The notes beneath the pieces are model-generated. The model searched no databases. It saw only the letters and a list, made by a program, of their open reading frames with translations, and was not told the DNA's origin. Made by a program: the position numbers and the translations under genes. Below, in pieces: positions 1-8,375 of a stretch of 12,214 bases of DNA (the first letter of the stretch is position 1; each line of letters starts with the position of its first letter). Source of the stretch: Alphaproteobacteria bacterium. Lineage in GTDB: Bacteria > Pseudomonadota > Alphaproteobacteria > Sphingomonadales > Sphingomonadaceae. The DNA is taken from the NCBI GenBank assembly GCA_018830415.1, contig JAHJSJ010000156.1:1-12214 (forward strand). The letters are read 5' to 3'.

Positions 1-1119
1 GAGATGGGGCTTCACGCTGGACCGCCAGCTCTGACTCTGCTCGCCGAAATTGATGTGGTTGTAGAGAATCTGGGCTTTCTCGTCGAATGTGAGATCGCCC
101 ACGTCGACCACGGCGCTTCCATCGGTGAATCGCGCGAGATTGCGCTGGCCGAGCCGCCTCCGCGCTCCTTCATAGATGTGCTTGCGCGACGTCAGCAGGA
201 ACCGATTGCCGTGATTGATCGCCGCACGCAATTTGGAGAAGGCAGAGGCCCAGTCTTGGACATAATCGTCGCGCAACACGTTCGAACCAAAGGCGTCGTC
301 GATCCAGAAGAACCGTCCGGGGTCGTTTGGATTCCATCCCGCTTCGAAATCCCGCGGGCTCGTGAGAGCAAGGACAGTGTTATCTCGGTTTTCCGATGCG
401 ATCGTCGAAACGATGGCGCCGATCGCCGATTTGCCGCTCGACGGATTGCCGAGCAGAAGCACAACACCATATTCCGAGATCGCGTTAACGGCGTTGCGAT
501 GGGCCTTGGTCGGAACGTAAGTCCGCAGCTTCGGAATCCAGCTGTCGAGGAGCGCCCGGCTCTGTTCGCTGAGCCGCTCGTCGACAATCGACGTCAAATC
601 GCCAAGACCATAGACCTGTGGCACGAGCGCGCGAAGGCGGGCGCTGCTCCTGATGACTCGAACAATATATTGCCGGCCCAAAATATGCGGTTTGCGCACG
701 CCAAGCGCGCGCAATCGCGCGCGCATCGCGGCGGCGACCGGTGCATCAACGCTCATGTTGGTCATGAAGGCGTAAGTGTCAGCCAGCCCCGCCTTGACCA
801 GTTCCTCGACGTTTTCGATCTCTCCCGATAGGTCGCTCGCCCTCAACGCCTTGCCCGCCTCCGAGGTGTGCTTGCACTGAATTGTGCCAATGGAGGGAGC
901 GTTCGATCCCGACGGTATGAGGAACACTGCGTCTTGCCCACCATCCTGCGCTTCCCGGAAAATCTCTACCGGGCGACCGAGCACGACTTCGCATACCTGC
1001 GAGCAAAGATCCTGGAATGCACGCCAACCGATTGTATGAAGAGCTAGGTCGCTCCACGGACCGTGCGCGCGGCGCTCTCGGACTGGCACAATCTCGCTCA
1101 AGCCGTTTTCGACTTTCAC
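1..1119 (-). CDS. Restriction-endonuclease-like domain fused to nSTAND3 NTPase, 3' end outside window
   Basis: 373 codons are visible and the frame is open to the window edge, so the C-terminal part is missing. The first ~90 residues look like an Mrr-type PD-(D/E)XK nuclease: AFQDLC helix, then GGQD with D63, then IQCK with Q81 and K83. A linker contains RLRALVPQVYGLGD, a stretch I associate with nSTAND3 proteins. The NTPase follows: PTKAHRNAV, Walker A GNPSSGKS (224-231, K230), Walker B FFWIDDAFG (270-278) and LLTSRK. DLTFDEKAQILYNH, the hallmark I know from nSTAND3 domains, lies near the visible end. I chose GTG at 1119-1117 because it overlaps the stop of the upstream gene (GTGA) and starts just before the nuclease fold; no good Shine-Dalgarno is seen, so coupled translation is likely. 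STAND NTPases usually sense a ligand through C-terminal repeats and oligomerise to activate the N-terminal effector. Inferred role: phage-triggered DNA cleavage. Alternative: a diverged methyl-directed restriction enzyme. Confidence 0.85.
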   Translation of the reverse strand, partial: MKVENGLSEIVPVRERRAHGPWSDLALHTIGWRAFQDLCSQVCEVVLGRPVEIFREAQDGGQDAVFLIPSGSNAPSIGTIQCKHTSEAGKALRASDLSGEIENVEELVKAGLADTYAFMTNMSVDAPVAAAMRARLRALGVRKPHILGRQYIVRVIRSSARLRALVPQVYGLGDLTSIVDERLSEQSRALLDSWIPKLRTYVPTKAHRNAVNAISEYGVVLLLGNPSSGKSAIGAIVSTIASENRDNTVLALTSPRDFEAGWNPNDPGRFFWIDDAFGSNVLRDDYVQDWASAFSKLRAAINHGNRFLLTSRKHIYEGARRRLGQRNLARFTDGSAVVDVGDLTFDEKAQILYNHINFGEQSQSWRSSVKPHL

Positions 1120-3134
1120 GCGACAAGGACCGGCGCTTGCGCCTGCGGCGGGTCAGGCAGGTCCTCGTCGCGGAAAAAGCGCCAAATTGAGCGAACCACG
1201 TTCTTCAACATGTCGCTCTCGCGACCGTGTTCTTTTGCGCGCAGCAATGTCTGATAAACGACCTCGGGAATTTTCTGGGTGTCATTGCTTGGATGCACTC
1301 CGAAGGGCTCGCAAGCAGCAGCAAGGCACGCGGCGTGAATGTCCGCTGTGATATCCTCCTTGAGACGATGTTCCAGCGTTTTGCCGAAATGCGCATAGCA
1401 ATCGCTCACTTGGTCACCGGTTGGGGCCGCATTGATCACTTGGTCCGGCTTGGCGAGCTTGCTCAACGCAAGATCAGTTGCCGGCGAGCGCTTGCCTTCG
1501 GGCAGATGTTGATCGCAATCCCAGAGCAGGAATGTCGGGATGCCCAATTCGCGAAAAATGACATAGGGACGGTCGAGGTTTGCCTTGCCCTCGGCCGAAA
1601 GGATGGCGATCCCGGCCGCCTCGAAATTGACGCCCAGCATCCGCGCAGTCGCCATGAGCGCGGCTTTGTCGCTGCGTCCCTCAACCAGAATGATGCCATT
1701 TGCGAAGAACCCCTCGGCCAATTCGGCTCCAAGGATATGGAGCCGCGGCATCAAGGTCTTTGCGCTGAATGAGCCGGCTGGCTTATCCCAGCCGCATTCG
1801 AGCTTCTGTGCGACAACATCGAGATCAAGGGCTTGCAAGCTGCACTGCTTGAACGCGCTGTCGGCGCAGGCCGAGCGGCGGGCGAGCCGAATCTCGTCGG
1901 CCTTGCCCATCGAAATGAACATGGGCGAGTGCGAGCCGAAGAGGACTTGGGTATGCCCTTGAACGCCCGGAAGCGTGCCGCTGCTCAGCCCGCGCAGCAC
2001 CTCAGCGAAATGCCGCTGCTTGGTCGGATGTTGGTAGAGCTCGGGCTCCTCGATCGCGAGGATCAATGTTGGAGCTTCGGCAACCACCACGGGAACGTCG
2101 CCACCCGCATCCCCGGCACCTGGATCGCCAGCTTCGGGGACTGCTGCGCGCGCCAGATGTTGGAGCAACGTGAAAATGAAGGCGCGTTGCAGACCGTGAC
2201 CTTGCCGGTCGACCGGCCCCCCGAAGCCGTCGTCCTTTAGAAACACGTCTGCCATTGGCAACGGGACCGGCATCTCTCCGATCTCCCGCCAGTTCAGGGC
2301 GACTTCCGCATCTTGGTACAGGCCGCGCAGGTCGGTCGTGAGTGTCCCTGCTAAAGTGCCAAGCTCGGGCATATTTTCCGCCGATACCAACGCTTGATAG
2401 GCCTCAGTCATCTGCGCTTTGAAGGCTTGGACGTCGGGCCGCTGCAAGATCTGGCTACGCACAAGCAATTCGAGTAGCTTACCGATAACGCTCGTCTTTC
2501 CGTCGGCCGCATCGACCGAGGCCTCGCGCACAGCTGGGATAAATACGAAGCTCGTATGCCTCTGGAGCTTGCCGCGGCTGTTGTTCTGAAAGCCGAAAAA
2601 CTGCCCATCATCGGGCAAGAGAACCAGTTGCGCGGGATGGGCTGCCTCCCAATCCAGCAACGCTTGGTCAACCGCAGCTGCGCTGCCGGCGTTAGGCAGA
2701 GCGGCGTAGAGTGGATTGTTTTCGCGTAGAGCACTGTAAGCTGAGCGTTTTGCCGTCGCGGAGGATTGCGATCGGATCGCGACGAAGTCGGGGACTTGAG
2801 GAACGACTCCGTGATAGCGACCGCTTGAGGCGCCACTATCGAAGATACGGGCAACGACCAGTTTGCCGTCGCGAACGCGGTCCTCGAACGACGCCGCTTC
2901 CTGATCGCTAAGCTGATGAAAGGTGAGTTCTATCTCAATCGGCTGCCCCTGATCGCGCCCGAAAAAGTCGTCAGCGTCGCAGTTCTTTGAAGTCGAGTAA
3001 AATTTCTCGATGGCTTTCAGTATCGATGACTTGCCTGCGCCATTGCCGCCGATGAATGCCGTATGTGCGCCGAAGCAAATTTCGATGTCTCGAAGCGATC
3101 TAAAGTTTTTGATTCGCGCACGCTCGAGCTGCAT
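1116..3134 (-). CDS. OLD-family ATPase with TOPRIM nuclease domain
   Basis: 672 residues, a normal length for OLD proteins. The ABC-type ATPase half starts with FRSL and Walker A GGNGAGKSS (29-37, K35). It continues with a signature-like GHGLQR (312-317), Walker B LILAIEEPE (357-365, catalytic pair E362/E363) and a GSHSP H-loop (400-404). The TOPRIM half has ILVEGRSDK with E485, AEGK near 514-517, and DCD at 539-541, the metal-binding acidic residues of OLD nucleases. The long insert between Walker A and the signature is typical of the family. The ATG at 3134 is preceded by GAGGGA at good spacing. By family knowledge such proteins are ATP-regulated DNA nickases or nucleases, as in P2 OLD, Gabija GajA and some retron effectors. 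Here the partner is not a UvrD helicase or reverse transcriptase but the REase-nSTAND3 gene whose GTG overlaps this stop, so a two-gene defence operon is inferred. All key residues appear intact. Confidence 0.9.
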   Translation of the reverse strand: MQLERARIKNFRSLRDIEICFGAHTAFIGGNGAGKSSILKAIEKFYSTSKNCDADDFFGRDQGQPIEIELTFHQLSDQEAASFEDRVRDGKLVVARIFDSGASSGRYHGVVPQVPDFVAIRSQSSATAKRSAYSALRENNPLYAALPNAGSAAAVDQALLDWEAAHPAQLVLLPDDGQFFGFQNNSRGKLQRHTSFVFIPAVREASVDAADGKTSVIGKLLELLVRSQILQRPDVQAFKAQMTEAYQALVSAENMPELGTLAGTLTTDLRGLYQDAEVALNWREIGEMPVPLPMADVFLKDDGFGGPVDRQGHGLQRAFIFTLLQHLARAAVPEAGDPGAGDAGGDVPVVVAEAPTLILAIEEPELYQHPTKQRHFAEVLRGLSSGTLPGVQGHTQVLFGSHSPMFISMGKADEIRLARRSACADSAFKQCSLQALDLDVVAQKLECGWDKPAGSFSAKTLMPRLHILGAELAEGFFANGIILVEGRSDKAALMATARMLGVNFEAAGIAILSAEGKANLDRPYVIFRELGIPTFLLWDCDQHLPEGKRSPATDLALSKLAKPDQVINAAPTGDQVSDCYAHFGKTLEHRLKEDITADIHAACLAAACEPFGVHPSNDTQKIPEVVYQTLLRAKEHGRESDMLKNVVRSIWRFFRDEDLPDPPQAQAPVLVA

Positions 3135-3319
3135 TGGTTCCCTCGCTGCCCATACTTCTCGAGTTTGATCAATTCGAATGCAAGGGCAATTAGCCTAGTT
3201 GGCAACGAATCCGTGCAGGGCTCGGTTCGGTGCCTTTTAGGCGAGATAAGGTGAGCACCCTACTACTCAACCGAGTTATGTCCCATGAGCGACAAAGACA
3301 GGCCACTACATCCCACTAG

Positions 3320-3343
3320 AAATGTGGGGCCAAATGTGGTTTC
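3320..3343 (+). repeat. Tandem 12-base repeat, left arm of attachment-like site
   Basis: AAATGTGG occurs at 3320 and again at 3332, a period of 12; the first copy continues as GGCC. The same kind of doublet with the same period and orientation occurs at 3478-3501, on the other side of the tRNA-like core. Short spaced direct repeats of this kind are what tyrosine integrases use as arm-type binding sites. That role is inference. Confidence 0.45.
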
Positions 3344-3398
3344 GGATTTCCAAGAAAGTCAATTTATCTCATGAAAACAAGATGATAAATTACTTGAT

Positions 3399-3415
3399 TG
3401 GTAGCGGAGGAGGGA
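3399..3415 (-). other. tRNA 3'-end-like core of an attachment site
   Basis: Read on the minus strand this is TCCCTCCTCCGCTACCA: the end of a T arm, a seven-base acceptor strand CTCCGCT, discriminator A and CCA. Beyond it no tRNA body follows: the sequence continues with accgcg instead of the usual TTCGAA-type T loop. It is therefore a tRNA tail and not a gene, as expected when an element integrates into a tRNA 3' end. I do not assign the tRNA species. The symmetrical arm repeats on both sides support the reading. Confidence 0.45.
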
Positions 3416-3477
3416 CCGCGCTGATCAAGGTGCGCCCTCAATGACTGGCCTCACTCAGCGAAACAAGCGACAACTAC

Positions 3478-3501
3478 AAATGGGACCACAAGTGGGACCA
3501 A
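3478..3501 (+). repeat. Tandem 12-base repeat, right arm of attachment-like site
   Basis: AAATGGGACCAC is followed directly by AAGTGGGACCAA, nine of twelve positions identical, period 12. The doublet lies 62 bases beyond the core, while the left doublet ends 55 bases before it. A site with arms on both sides resembles attP, or the junction of two tandemly integrated elements, more than a simple attL or attR. Confidence 0.45.
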
Positions 3502-3810
3502 TTCGAAGCCATCTCAGATAATCTTGATGATTCAGTATTTTATATAGATATCTGGCGGGCCGCGACCGATGAAGATGATCACTACGAGTACGCTATTGCA
3601 CTACGATAGAGTTACCCTTCAACGGCGACCTCACGTGGATGCGAGGTAAATCCGGCGGAACCTTGGAACCGGACTGCTGGCTTGACCACAAATTTGCCAG
3701 AATAAGAAAATTCTCAAGCCCACTCCGAACGCGTCTTTTTAATCAATTGGAAGTTGCAGGTTCTCCGCTGCCGCCATGGCACTTCTGCAATCGCACTTAG
3801 TAAAAACCGA
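3502..3810. other. Gene-free stretch, AT-richer, no convincing content
   Basis: No reading frame here has a start codon, ribosome-binding site and protein-like sequence together. One plus-strand frame stays open for 54 codons (3445-3606) and is acidic, but it has no usable start. No clear terminator for the minus-strand antiporter gene that ends at 3811 was found; a small TGCC/GGCA symmetry near 3772-3784 is too weak to call. Decayed island DNA is the simplest reading. Confidence 0.4.
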
Positions 3811-5451
3811 TCAAGTCGCCTTCAATAACGACGTCATCCTAGCGGCAATCTCGCGCTCGCCCATGATCACATGATCAGCGCCAAGCCTCTCTAGGTATGC
3901 TACATCGTCATCCGAATGCGCGCGGGCAATGATCTGGATCGAAGGCTTGAGCGCACGGGCGTTCTGAGCAATTGCTCCAGCCTCGAAGCCGCCAGGAATT
4001 GCGAGGAGCAGCCGGGACGCCCGTCCGATTTCGGCTCGCTCCAGCACCGCCGGATCGGCGGCATTACCCTCAATAAAGGTGAGGTTGCCGGACCCATCTC
4101 GTTGGGTCTGCCCAGACTGGGCTTCGATCACCACAAGCTTGTCGGAACCTTTGTGCGCCGCTGCCACAAGACGACCCACGCGCCCGAACCCTACGAGAAT
4201 TGTGTGCCCCTCAGCAGGCGCAGGCGGTGTCGGCGAAGGTGCTGCGGGTGCTGACGTCGGAAAAGCGCTGCGCTTCGGCGCACGCCCAACCGCCAGCGAG
4301 AAGATGAAAGGATTGGCCAGGATCGAAAGGATCGCCCCTGCAAGAATGAGATCGCGCGCTTCAGGAGGTAGGATGCCAAGGCCGGTGCCGAGCCCTGCGA
4401 GAATGAACGAAAATTCGCCGATCTGGGCAAGGCTGGCGGACACAGTGAGCGCAGTTTCATTAGGGTGTTCGAATGCCCTGACGATCAGATAGGCGATGAG
4501 CGATTTGCCGAAGATGATGATCGCAACGGTTGCGACCAGCGGCCAAGGCTGCTCGACCACTACAGCGGGATCGAACAGCATTCCGACTGATACGAAGAAC
4601 AGCACAGCAAATGCGTCGCGAAGCGGCAGTGTTTCTTCGGCGGCGCGGCGGCTGAGCTGAGATTCGCCCAGGATCATACCGGCAAAGAATGCGCCGAGGG
4701 CAAAGGACACATCGAACAGGGCCGCCGCACCGAAGGCGACCCCAAGAGCAATCGACAACACGGCGAGGCGGAACAGCTCGCGCGAGCCGGTGTGCGCTAC
4801 CCAGTGCAGACCGGCAGGGATCACACGCTTCCCCACGATCAGCATCAGCGCAATGAAGCCTGCGACCTTCATCATTGTAACGAGCAGCAGGCCGAGCACC
4901 GCTCCACGATCTGCCACAGTCCCATTCACCAGATCGGCGATCACCGGCAGCATGACCAGTGCAAGCACCATCGCCAGATCCTCGACGATCAACCAGCCCA
5001 CCGCGATCTTGCCGCGCTCAGTGTTGACCGCGTCGCGTGCCTGTAGCGCTCGCAACAGGACCACGGTGCTTGCCACGGACAGGGCCAGACCGAAGACCAG
5101 CCCGGCCACCACCGACCATCCAAGAAGCAGGGCAAGACCGAGACCCAAAGCGGTTGCCCCAGCGATTTGCGCAAGAGCTCCGGGAACGGCAATGCGCCTT
5201 ACCGACAGCAGGTCTTTCAGGGAGAAGTGTAAGCCAACGCCAAACATCAGGAGGATCACCCCGATCTCGGCAAGTTCGATCGCCAGTTCTGCATCGGCAA
5301 CAAAGCCGGGTGTGAAGGGGCCAATGATGACACCTGCAAACAGGTAGCCCGCCACAGGTGACACGCGGAGTCGGTGCGCCAGCGCGCCCATGACGAAGGC
5401 AACCACCAGAGCGGCAACAATCGTGGCAATCAGCGGGGTATGATGCGGCAT
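3811..5451 (-). CDS. ybaL: YbaL-type cation:proton antiporter with TrkA-N domain (CPA2)
   Basis: 546 residues from this start; E. coli YbaL is close to 560. An inner-membrane CPA2 exchange domain of about a dozen helices (1-390) opens with HHTPLIATIV and GPFTPGFVADAEL, which closely follow YbaL. EIGVILLMFGVGLHFSLKDL and the VED motif (156-158) are typical of KefB/YbaL exchangers. A proline-rich linker (about 396-414) leads to a cytoplasmic TrkA-N (RCK) domain with the nucleotide-binding glycines GFGRVG (421-426). The frame also allows ATG at 5472, seven codons earlier. I prefer 5451 because MPHHTPLI matches the YbaL N-terminus; neither start has a clear Shine-Dalgarno. The upstream NhaP2-like gene ends about 50 bases before, so both are probably co-transcribed. 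Expected role: K+ efflux coupled to H+ uptake, gated by a nucleotide on the RCK domain. No truncation is seen. Confidence 0.88.
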   Translation of the reverse strand: MPHHTPLIATIVAALVVAFVMGALAHRLRVSPVAGYLFAGVIIGPFTPGFVADAELAIELAEIGVILLMFGVGLHFSLKDLLSVRRIAVPGALAQIAGATALGLGLALLLGWSVVAGLVFGLALSVASTVVLLRALQARDAVNTERGKIAVGWLIVEDLAMVLALVMLPVIADLVNGTVADRGAVLGLLLVTMMKVAGFIALMLIVGKRVIPAGLHWVAHTGSRELFRLAVLSIALGVAFGAAALFDVSFALGAFFAGMILGESQLSRRAAEETLPLRDAFAVLFFVSVGMLFDPAVVVEQPWPLVATVAIIIFGKSLIAYLIVRAFEHPNETALTVSASLAQIGEFSFILAGLGTGLGILPPEARDLILAGAILSILANPFIFSLAVGRAPKRSAFPTSAPAAPSPTPPAPAEGHTILVGFGRVGRLVAAAHKGSDKLVVIEAQSGQTQRDGSGNLTFIEGNAADPAVLERAEIGRASRLLLAIPGGFEAGAIAQNARALKPSIQIIARAHSDDDVAYLERLGADHVIMGEREIAARMTSLLKAT

Positions 5452-5502
5452 TAGCTGAATAGATGCGAGCATGGCGCAGGTGTCAAGCTCGCGCTTGGCA
5501 GA

Positions 5503-6747
<1,245 letters not shown>

Positions 6748-6755
6748 AAGTGGCG

Positions 6756-6781
6756 ATTATCAACTTTCTTCAGGTTGTCAG
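6756..6781 (-). promoter_or_regulatory. Weak promoter candidate for the antiporter pair
   Basis: On the minus strand GATAAT (6761-6756) matches five of six bases of a -10 element and lies 8 bases before the antiporter ATG. CTGACA (6781-6776) resembles a -35 element but the spacer is only 14 bases. If used, the transcript would start within a few bases of the ATG, which would fit the missing Shine-Dalgarno. This is weak evidence. Confidence 0.22.
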
Positions 6782-6852
6782 CCATGCTTACGGCAGATTG
6801 CGAAGAAGCGCAGTGGGTCGAATGCGGTCGATCCGTGTGCTACATCATCGGC

Positions 6853-7116
6853 ATGATACATAAGTTTATCCCTGTTTTAGCTACTCTTGTTCTTTTCTCT
6901 GGCTGCGACGCGGGTGGTGAAGCCTGCTCCGGTTTCACCATCACAGGCACTTCGACACAGACGTCCTTCTCGGTCTCCGAGCTGATGGCTCACGCGACCG
7001 CCATGGGGATGACGCAACAGGAAGCCGAAACACTGATCTACCTTGAAGGGATCACGCCAAACACCCGGATCGAGCCCGGTGAGACGATTTGTATCGATGG
7101 AACGCCGAATCGATAG
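6853..7116 (+). CDS. Small lipoprotein with LysM-like region
   Basis: 87 residues from the chosen ATG. The N-terminus is a lipoprotein signal, MIHKFIPVLATLVLFSGC, with the lipidated Cys at position 18 and Asp at +2, which in enterobacteria favours retention in the inner membrane. The mature part is about 70 residues. Its end, GITPNTRIEPGETICIDG, resembles the second half of a LysM repeat (asparagine, then the PGxxICI strand), and GFTITGTSTQTSFSVSELM could be the first half, so weak peptidoglycan binding is possible. The frame is open 26 codons further upstream (ATG at 6775), but that extension would bury the signal peptide, so I reject it. No clear Shine-Dalgarno is visible. The gene is divergent from the antiporters and convergent with the gene ending at 7183. 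I do not recognise a named family; reality of the gene is likely, function uncertain. Confidence 0.62.
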   Translation: MIHKFIPVLATLVLFSGCDAGGEACSGFTITGTSTQTSFSVSELMAHATAMGMTQQEAETLIYLEGITPNTRIEPGETICIDGTPNR

Positions 7117-7147
7117 GGATGGAGCATTGACCCTTGCCCGTGAACTG

Positions 7148-7177
7148 TTCCGGGACACGCAGCAGCGTGCCCCGGAA
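7148..7177. terminator. Hairpin between convergent genes
   Basis: TTCCGGGACACGC (7148-7160) pairs with GCGTGCCCCGGAA (7165-7177) over 13 positions with one mismatch and an AGCA loop. It fills the 66-base gap between the lipoprotein stop at 7116 and the opposing gene ending at 7183. Neither side has a T run, so it may be a shared bidirectional stop or an mRNA 3'-end stabiliser, not a classical intrinsic terminator. Confidence 0.5.
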
Positions 7178-7182
7178 TAAAC

Positions 7183-7482
7183 TCACTGAGATGACCAGAT
7201 CAGCAGTGCAAGAGCGACGAACACTCCTCCGATGAGCATCACCATCCAAAACAGATCGGCGCCGTTTAATCTGTCGAGATGATCTTTCTTGAGGCCTTCA
7301 TATGGGGCCCTCAGGTTAGGATCGCTGGAGATGAGCCCGACGTCGAGCGCTGATGCTTCTTTTTTGAACCAGTGCAGCAGGTCGGCAAGCTCATCATCAT
7401 CGAGACCTGGATACTTTGCCAGTAGGGCGGTAATTCTGTCACGGCGCTGTTCAAGTGCCGCACCTCTTGTGTTGTCTTCCAT
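7183..7482 (-). CDS. Small tail-anchored membrane protein of unknown function
   Basis: 99 residues from ATG at 7482. Residues 1-75 are soluble and helical: EQRRDRITALLAKYPGL followed by an acidic patch DDDELADLLHWFKK and a D/K-rich segment DPNLRAPYEGLKKDHLDRL. Residues 77-96 (LFWMVMLIGGVFVALALLIW) form a single transmembrane helix at the very end, so the soluble part should face the cytoplasm. The frame continues upstream to 7614, but that part overlaps the preceding gene and reads like noise. GGGGAA lies seven bases before the ATG at 7482 and supports this start. The DELADLLHWF helix could be a small helical docking domain. I cannot name the family. It is the third of three closely placed minus-strand genes and is 53 bases after the exported protein. 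Confidence 0.6.
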   Translation of the reverse strand: MEDNTRGAALEQRRDRITALLAKYPGLDDDELADLLHWFKKEASALDVGLISSDPNLRAPYEGLKKDHLDRLNGADLFWMVMLIGGVFVALALLIWSSQ

Positions 7483-7535
7483 GAGGAAATTCCCCGTCAA
7501 ATTGGACCCTGCGCTTCCTGGTGGAAGCGCCGATT

Positions 7536-7892
7536 TCAGGCGCAATGTGACGGGGGAGCCCGTGGCTGTGCGGGACGGGTCCGGATCGGTTCCGGAAGGG
7601 GCGCGTGTGACCAAAGAAGCGATCTGAAAAGGTCTGGCTTGTCTGTGAACGCAAGAAGGGTGATGTCACCGATGCAATCAAATGGTGGGCCGGCAGGCAT
7701 CGGTTGCGGGTGCACTGCCTTCTCGACTTGACGCACGCTGCCCAGAACAGCAACGTCGACTGTGGCAGCGTTGAATGCAGAGCCCCGACTTTGCTCAAGC
7801 GACTTCGCTGGCGCGGCGGCGTGCATGCTGATCGCACTCAGCAACACAGCCGCAAGCAAACGAACCAAAACACGGGCAGCGCGGTCGAACAT
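7536..7892 (-). CDS. Putative small exported protein of unknown function
   Basis: 118 residues from ATG at 7892. The start MFDRAARVLVRLLAAV has arginines then a hydrophobic run, ending SAISMHAAAPA, a plausible signal peptide with cleavage near residue 26. The mature part has DVAVLGSVRQVEKAVHPQ, a single FDCIGDITLLAF segment, and a Pro/Arg-rich end (RTRPAQPRAPPSHC) with a second Cys, so a disulfide is possible. The frame extends to a GTG at 7964, but this would put a basic 24-residue stretch before the signal peptide. GAAAG about nine bases upstream of 7892 is a modest Shine-Dalgarno. I do not recognise it. The Pro/Arg-rich end is unusual and part of the frame could be chance coding in GC-rich DNA. 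Confidence 0.48.
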   Translation of the reverse strand: MFDRAARVLVRLLAAVLLSAISMHAAAPAKSLEQSRGSAFNAATVDVAVLGSVRQVEKAVHPQPMPAGPPFDCIGDITLLAFTDKPDLFRSLLWSHAPLPEPIRTRPAQPRAPPSHCA

Positions 7893-7990
7893 CGCGATTG
7901 CTTTCAGGAAGTAGCCATCCTTCTGCAAGCGCAATTTTTTTGACGCGACAGGTTTCCAACCCACTTAGGTCATCAAGCGCAAGATCTGTA

Positions 7991-8182
7991 TCACCCGAAA
8001 GCTGACATCCCGCATTGGATTAAGCCGTCCGCGTGTTCGCTAAGCGCGCTCGCAATCATGGATGAGAGCGCTTCCTGTGCACGCTGACGGTTCGCATCAT
8101 CCTTGCTCGACAGGTCACGGCGCAGCCAGTCAGGTGCACGCACGAGTGCAGCGAGAATGCGCTGTGAGAGTTCATCGCTCAT
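7991..8182 (-). CDS. Small 63-residue protein, DUF6771-like
   Basis: The sequence MSDELSQRILAALVRAPDWL followed by RRDLSSKDDANRQRAQEALSS is compact, helical and well balanced in composition, unlike a chance frame. It reminds me of small DUF6771-type proteins that occur beside mobile elements in sphingomonads; this is recall, not a search. ATG at 8182 is preferred over the upstream TTG at 8218 because AAAGG lies about seven bases before it and the extension adds only a basic, unstructured stretch. It is the first of three minus-strand genes and is divergent from the relaxase across the presumed oriT. That is a usual place for a small relaxosome accessory or regulatory gene, but no DNA-binding motif is obvious. 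Confidence 0.6.
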   Translation of the reverse strand: MSDELSQRILAALVRAPDWLRRDLSSKDDANRQRAQEALSSMIASALSEHADGLIQCGMSAFG

Positions 8183-8375
8183 TCTCCGGCCTTTGGCGTT
8201 GTAGCTGGGTTGGTGCAATCATGGAGCAGCCACGCAGCGCATTCTGCGACAGCGGCGTTGCGGATTGGCTGCACCTTGTAGGCAATGTTCTGGCCCATCG
8301 AATACAGCCGCAATGTTATCGGATTGAAGATTCAGTGAAAGCGGCGTCGATAGGTTTTGCGGCCGGTTCAAACGT

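Noticed and set aside
4..831. Plus-strand frame of 275 codons
   Set aside because: It is antisense to the REase-nSTAND3 gene, whose minus-strand frame shows Walker A, Walker B and nuclease motifs. The plus-strand product has no recognisable fold.
192..1126. Minus-strand frames at 192-587 and 779-1126
   Set aside because: They are in a different frame from the STAND gene, are Arg/Ser-rich and look like frame shadows.
1227..2240. Several plus-strand frames across the OLD gene
   Set aside because: Antisense to an OLD gene with all catalytic motifs intact; products are low-complexity and have no motif.
3399..3415. A complete tRNA gene at the tRNA-like sequence
   Set aside because: Only the 3' end is present; no T loop, anticodon arm or D arm follows on the minus strand upstream side.
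3445..3606. Open acidic 54-codon plus-strand frame ending in YEYAIALR
   Set aside because: It looks somewhat protein-like but has no ATG, GTG or TTG start and no ribosome-binding site; at most a decayed fragment. It also runs through the right-arm repeats.
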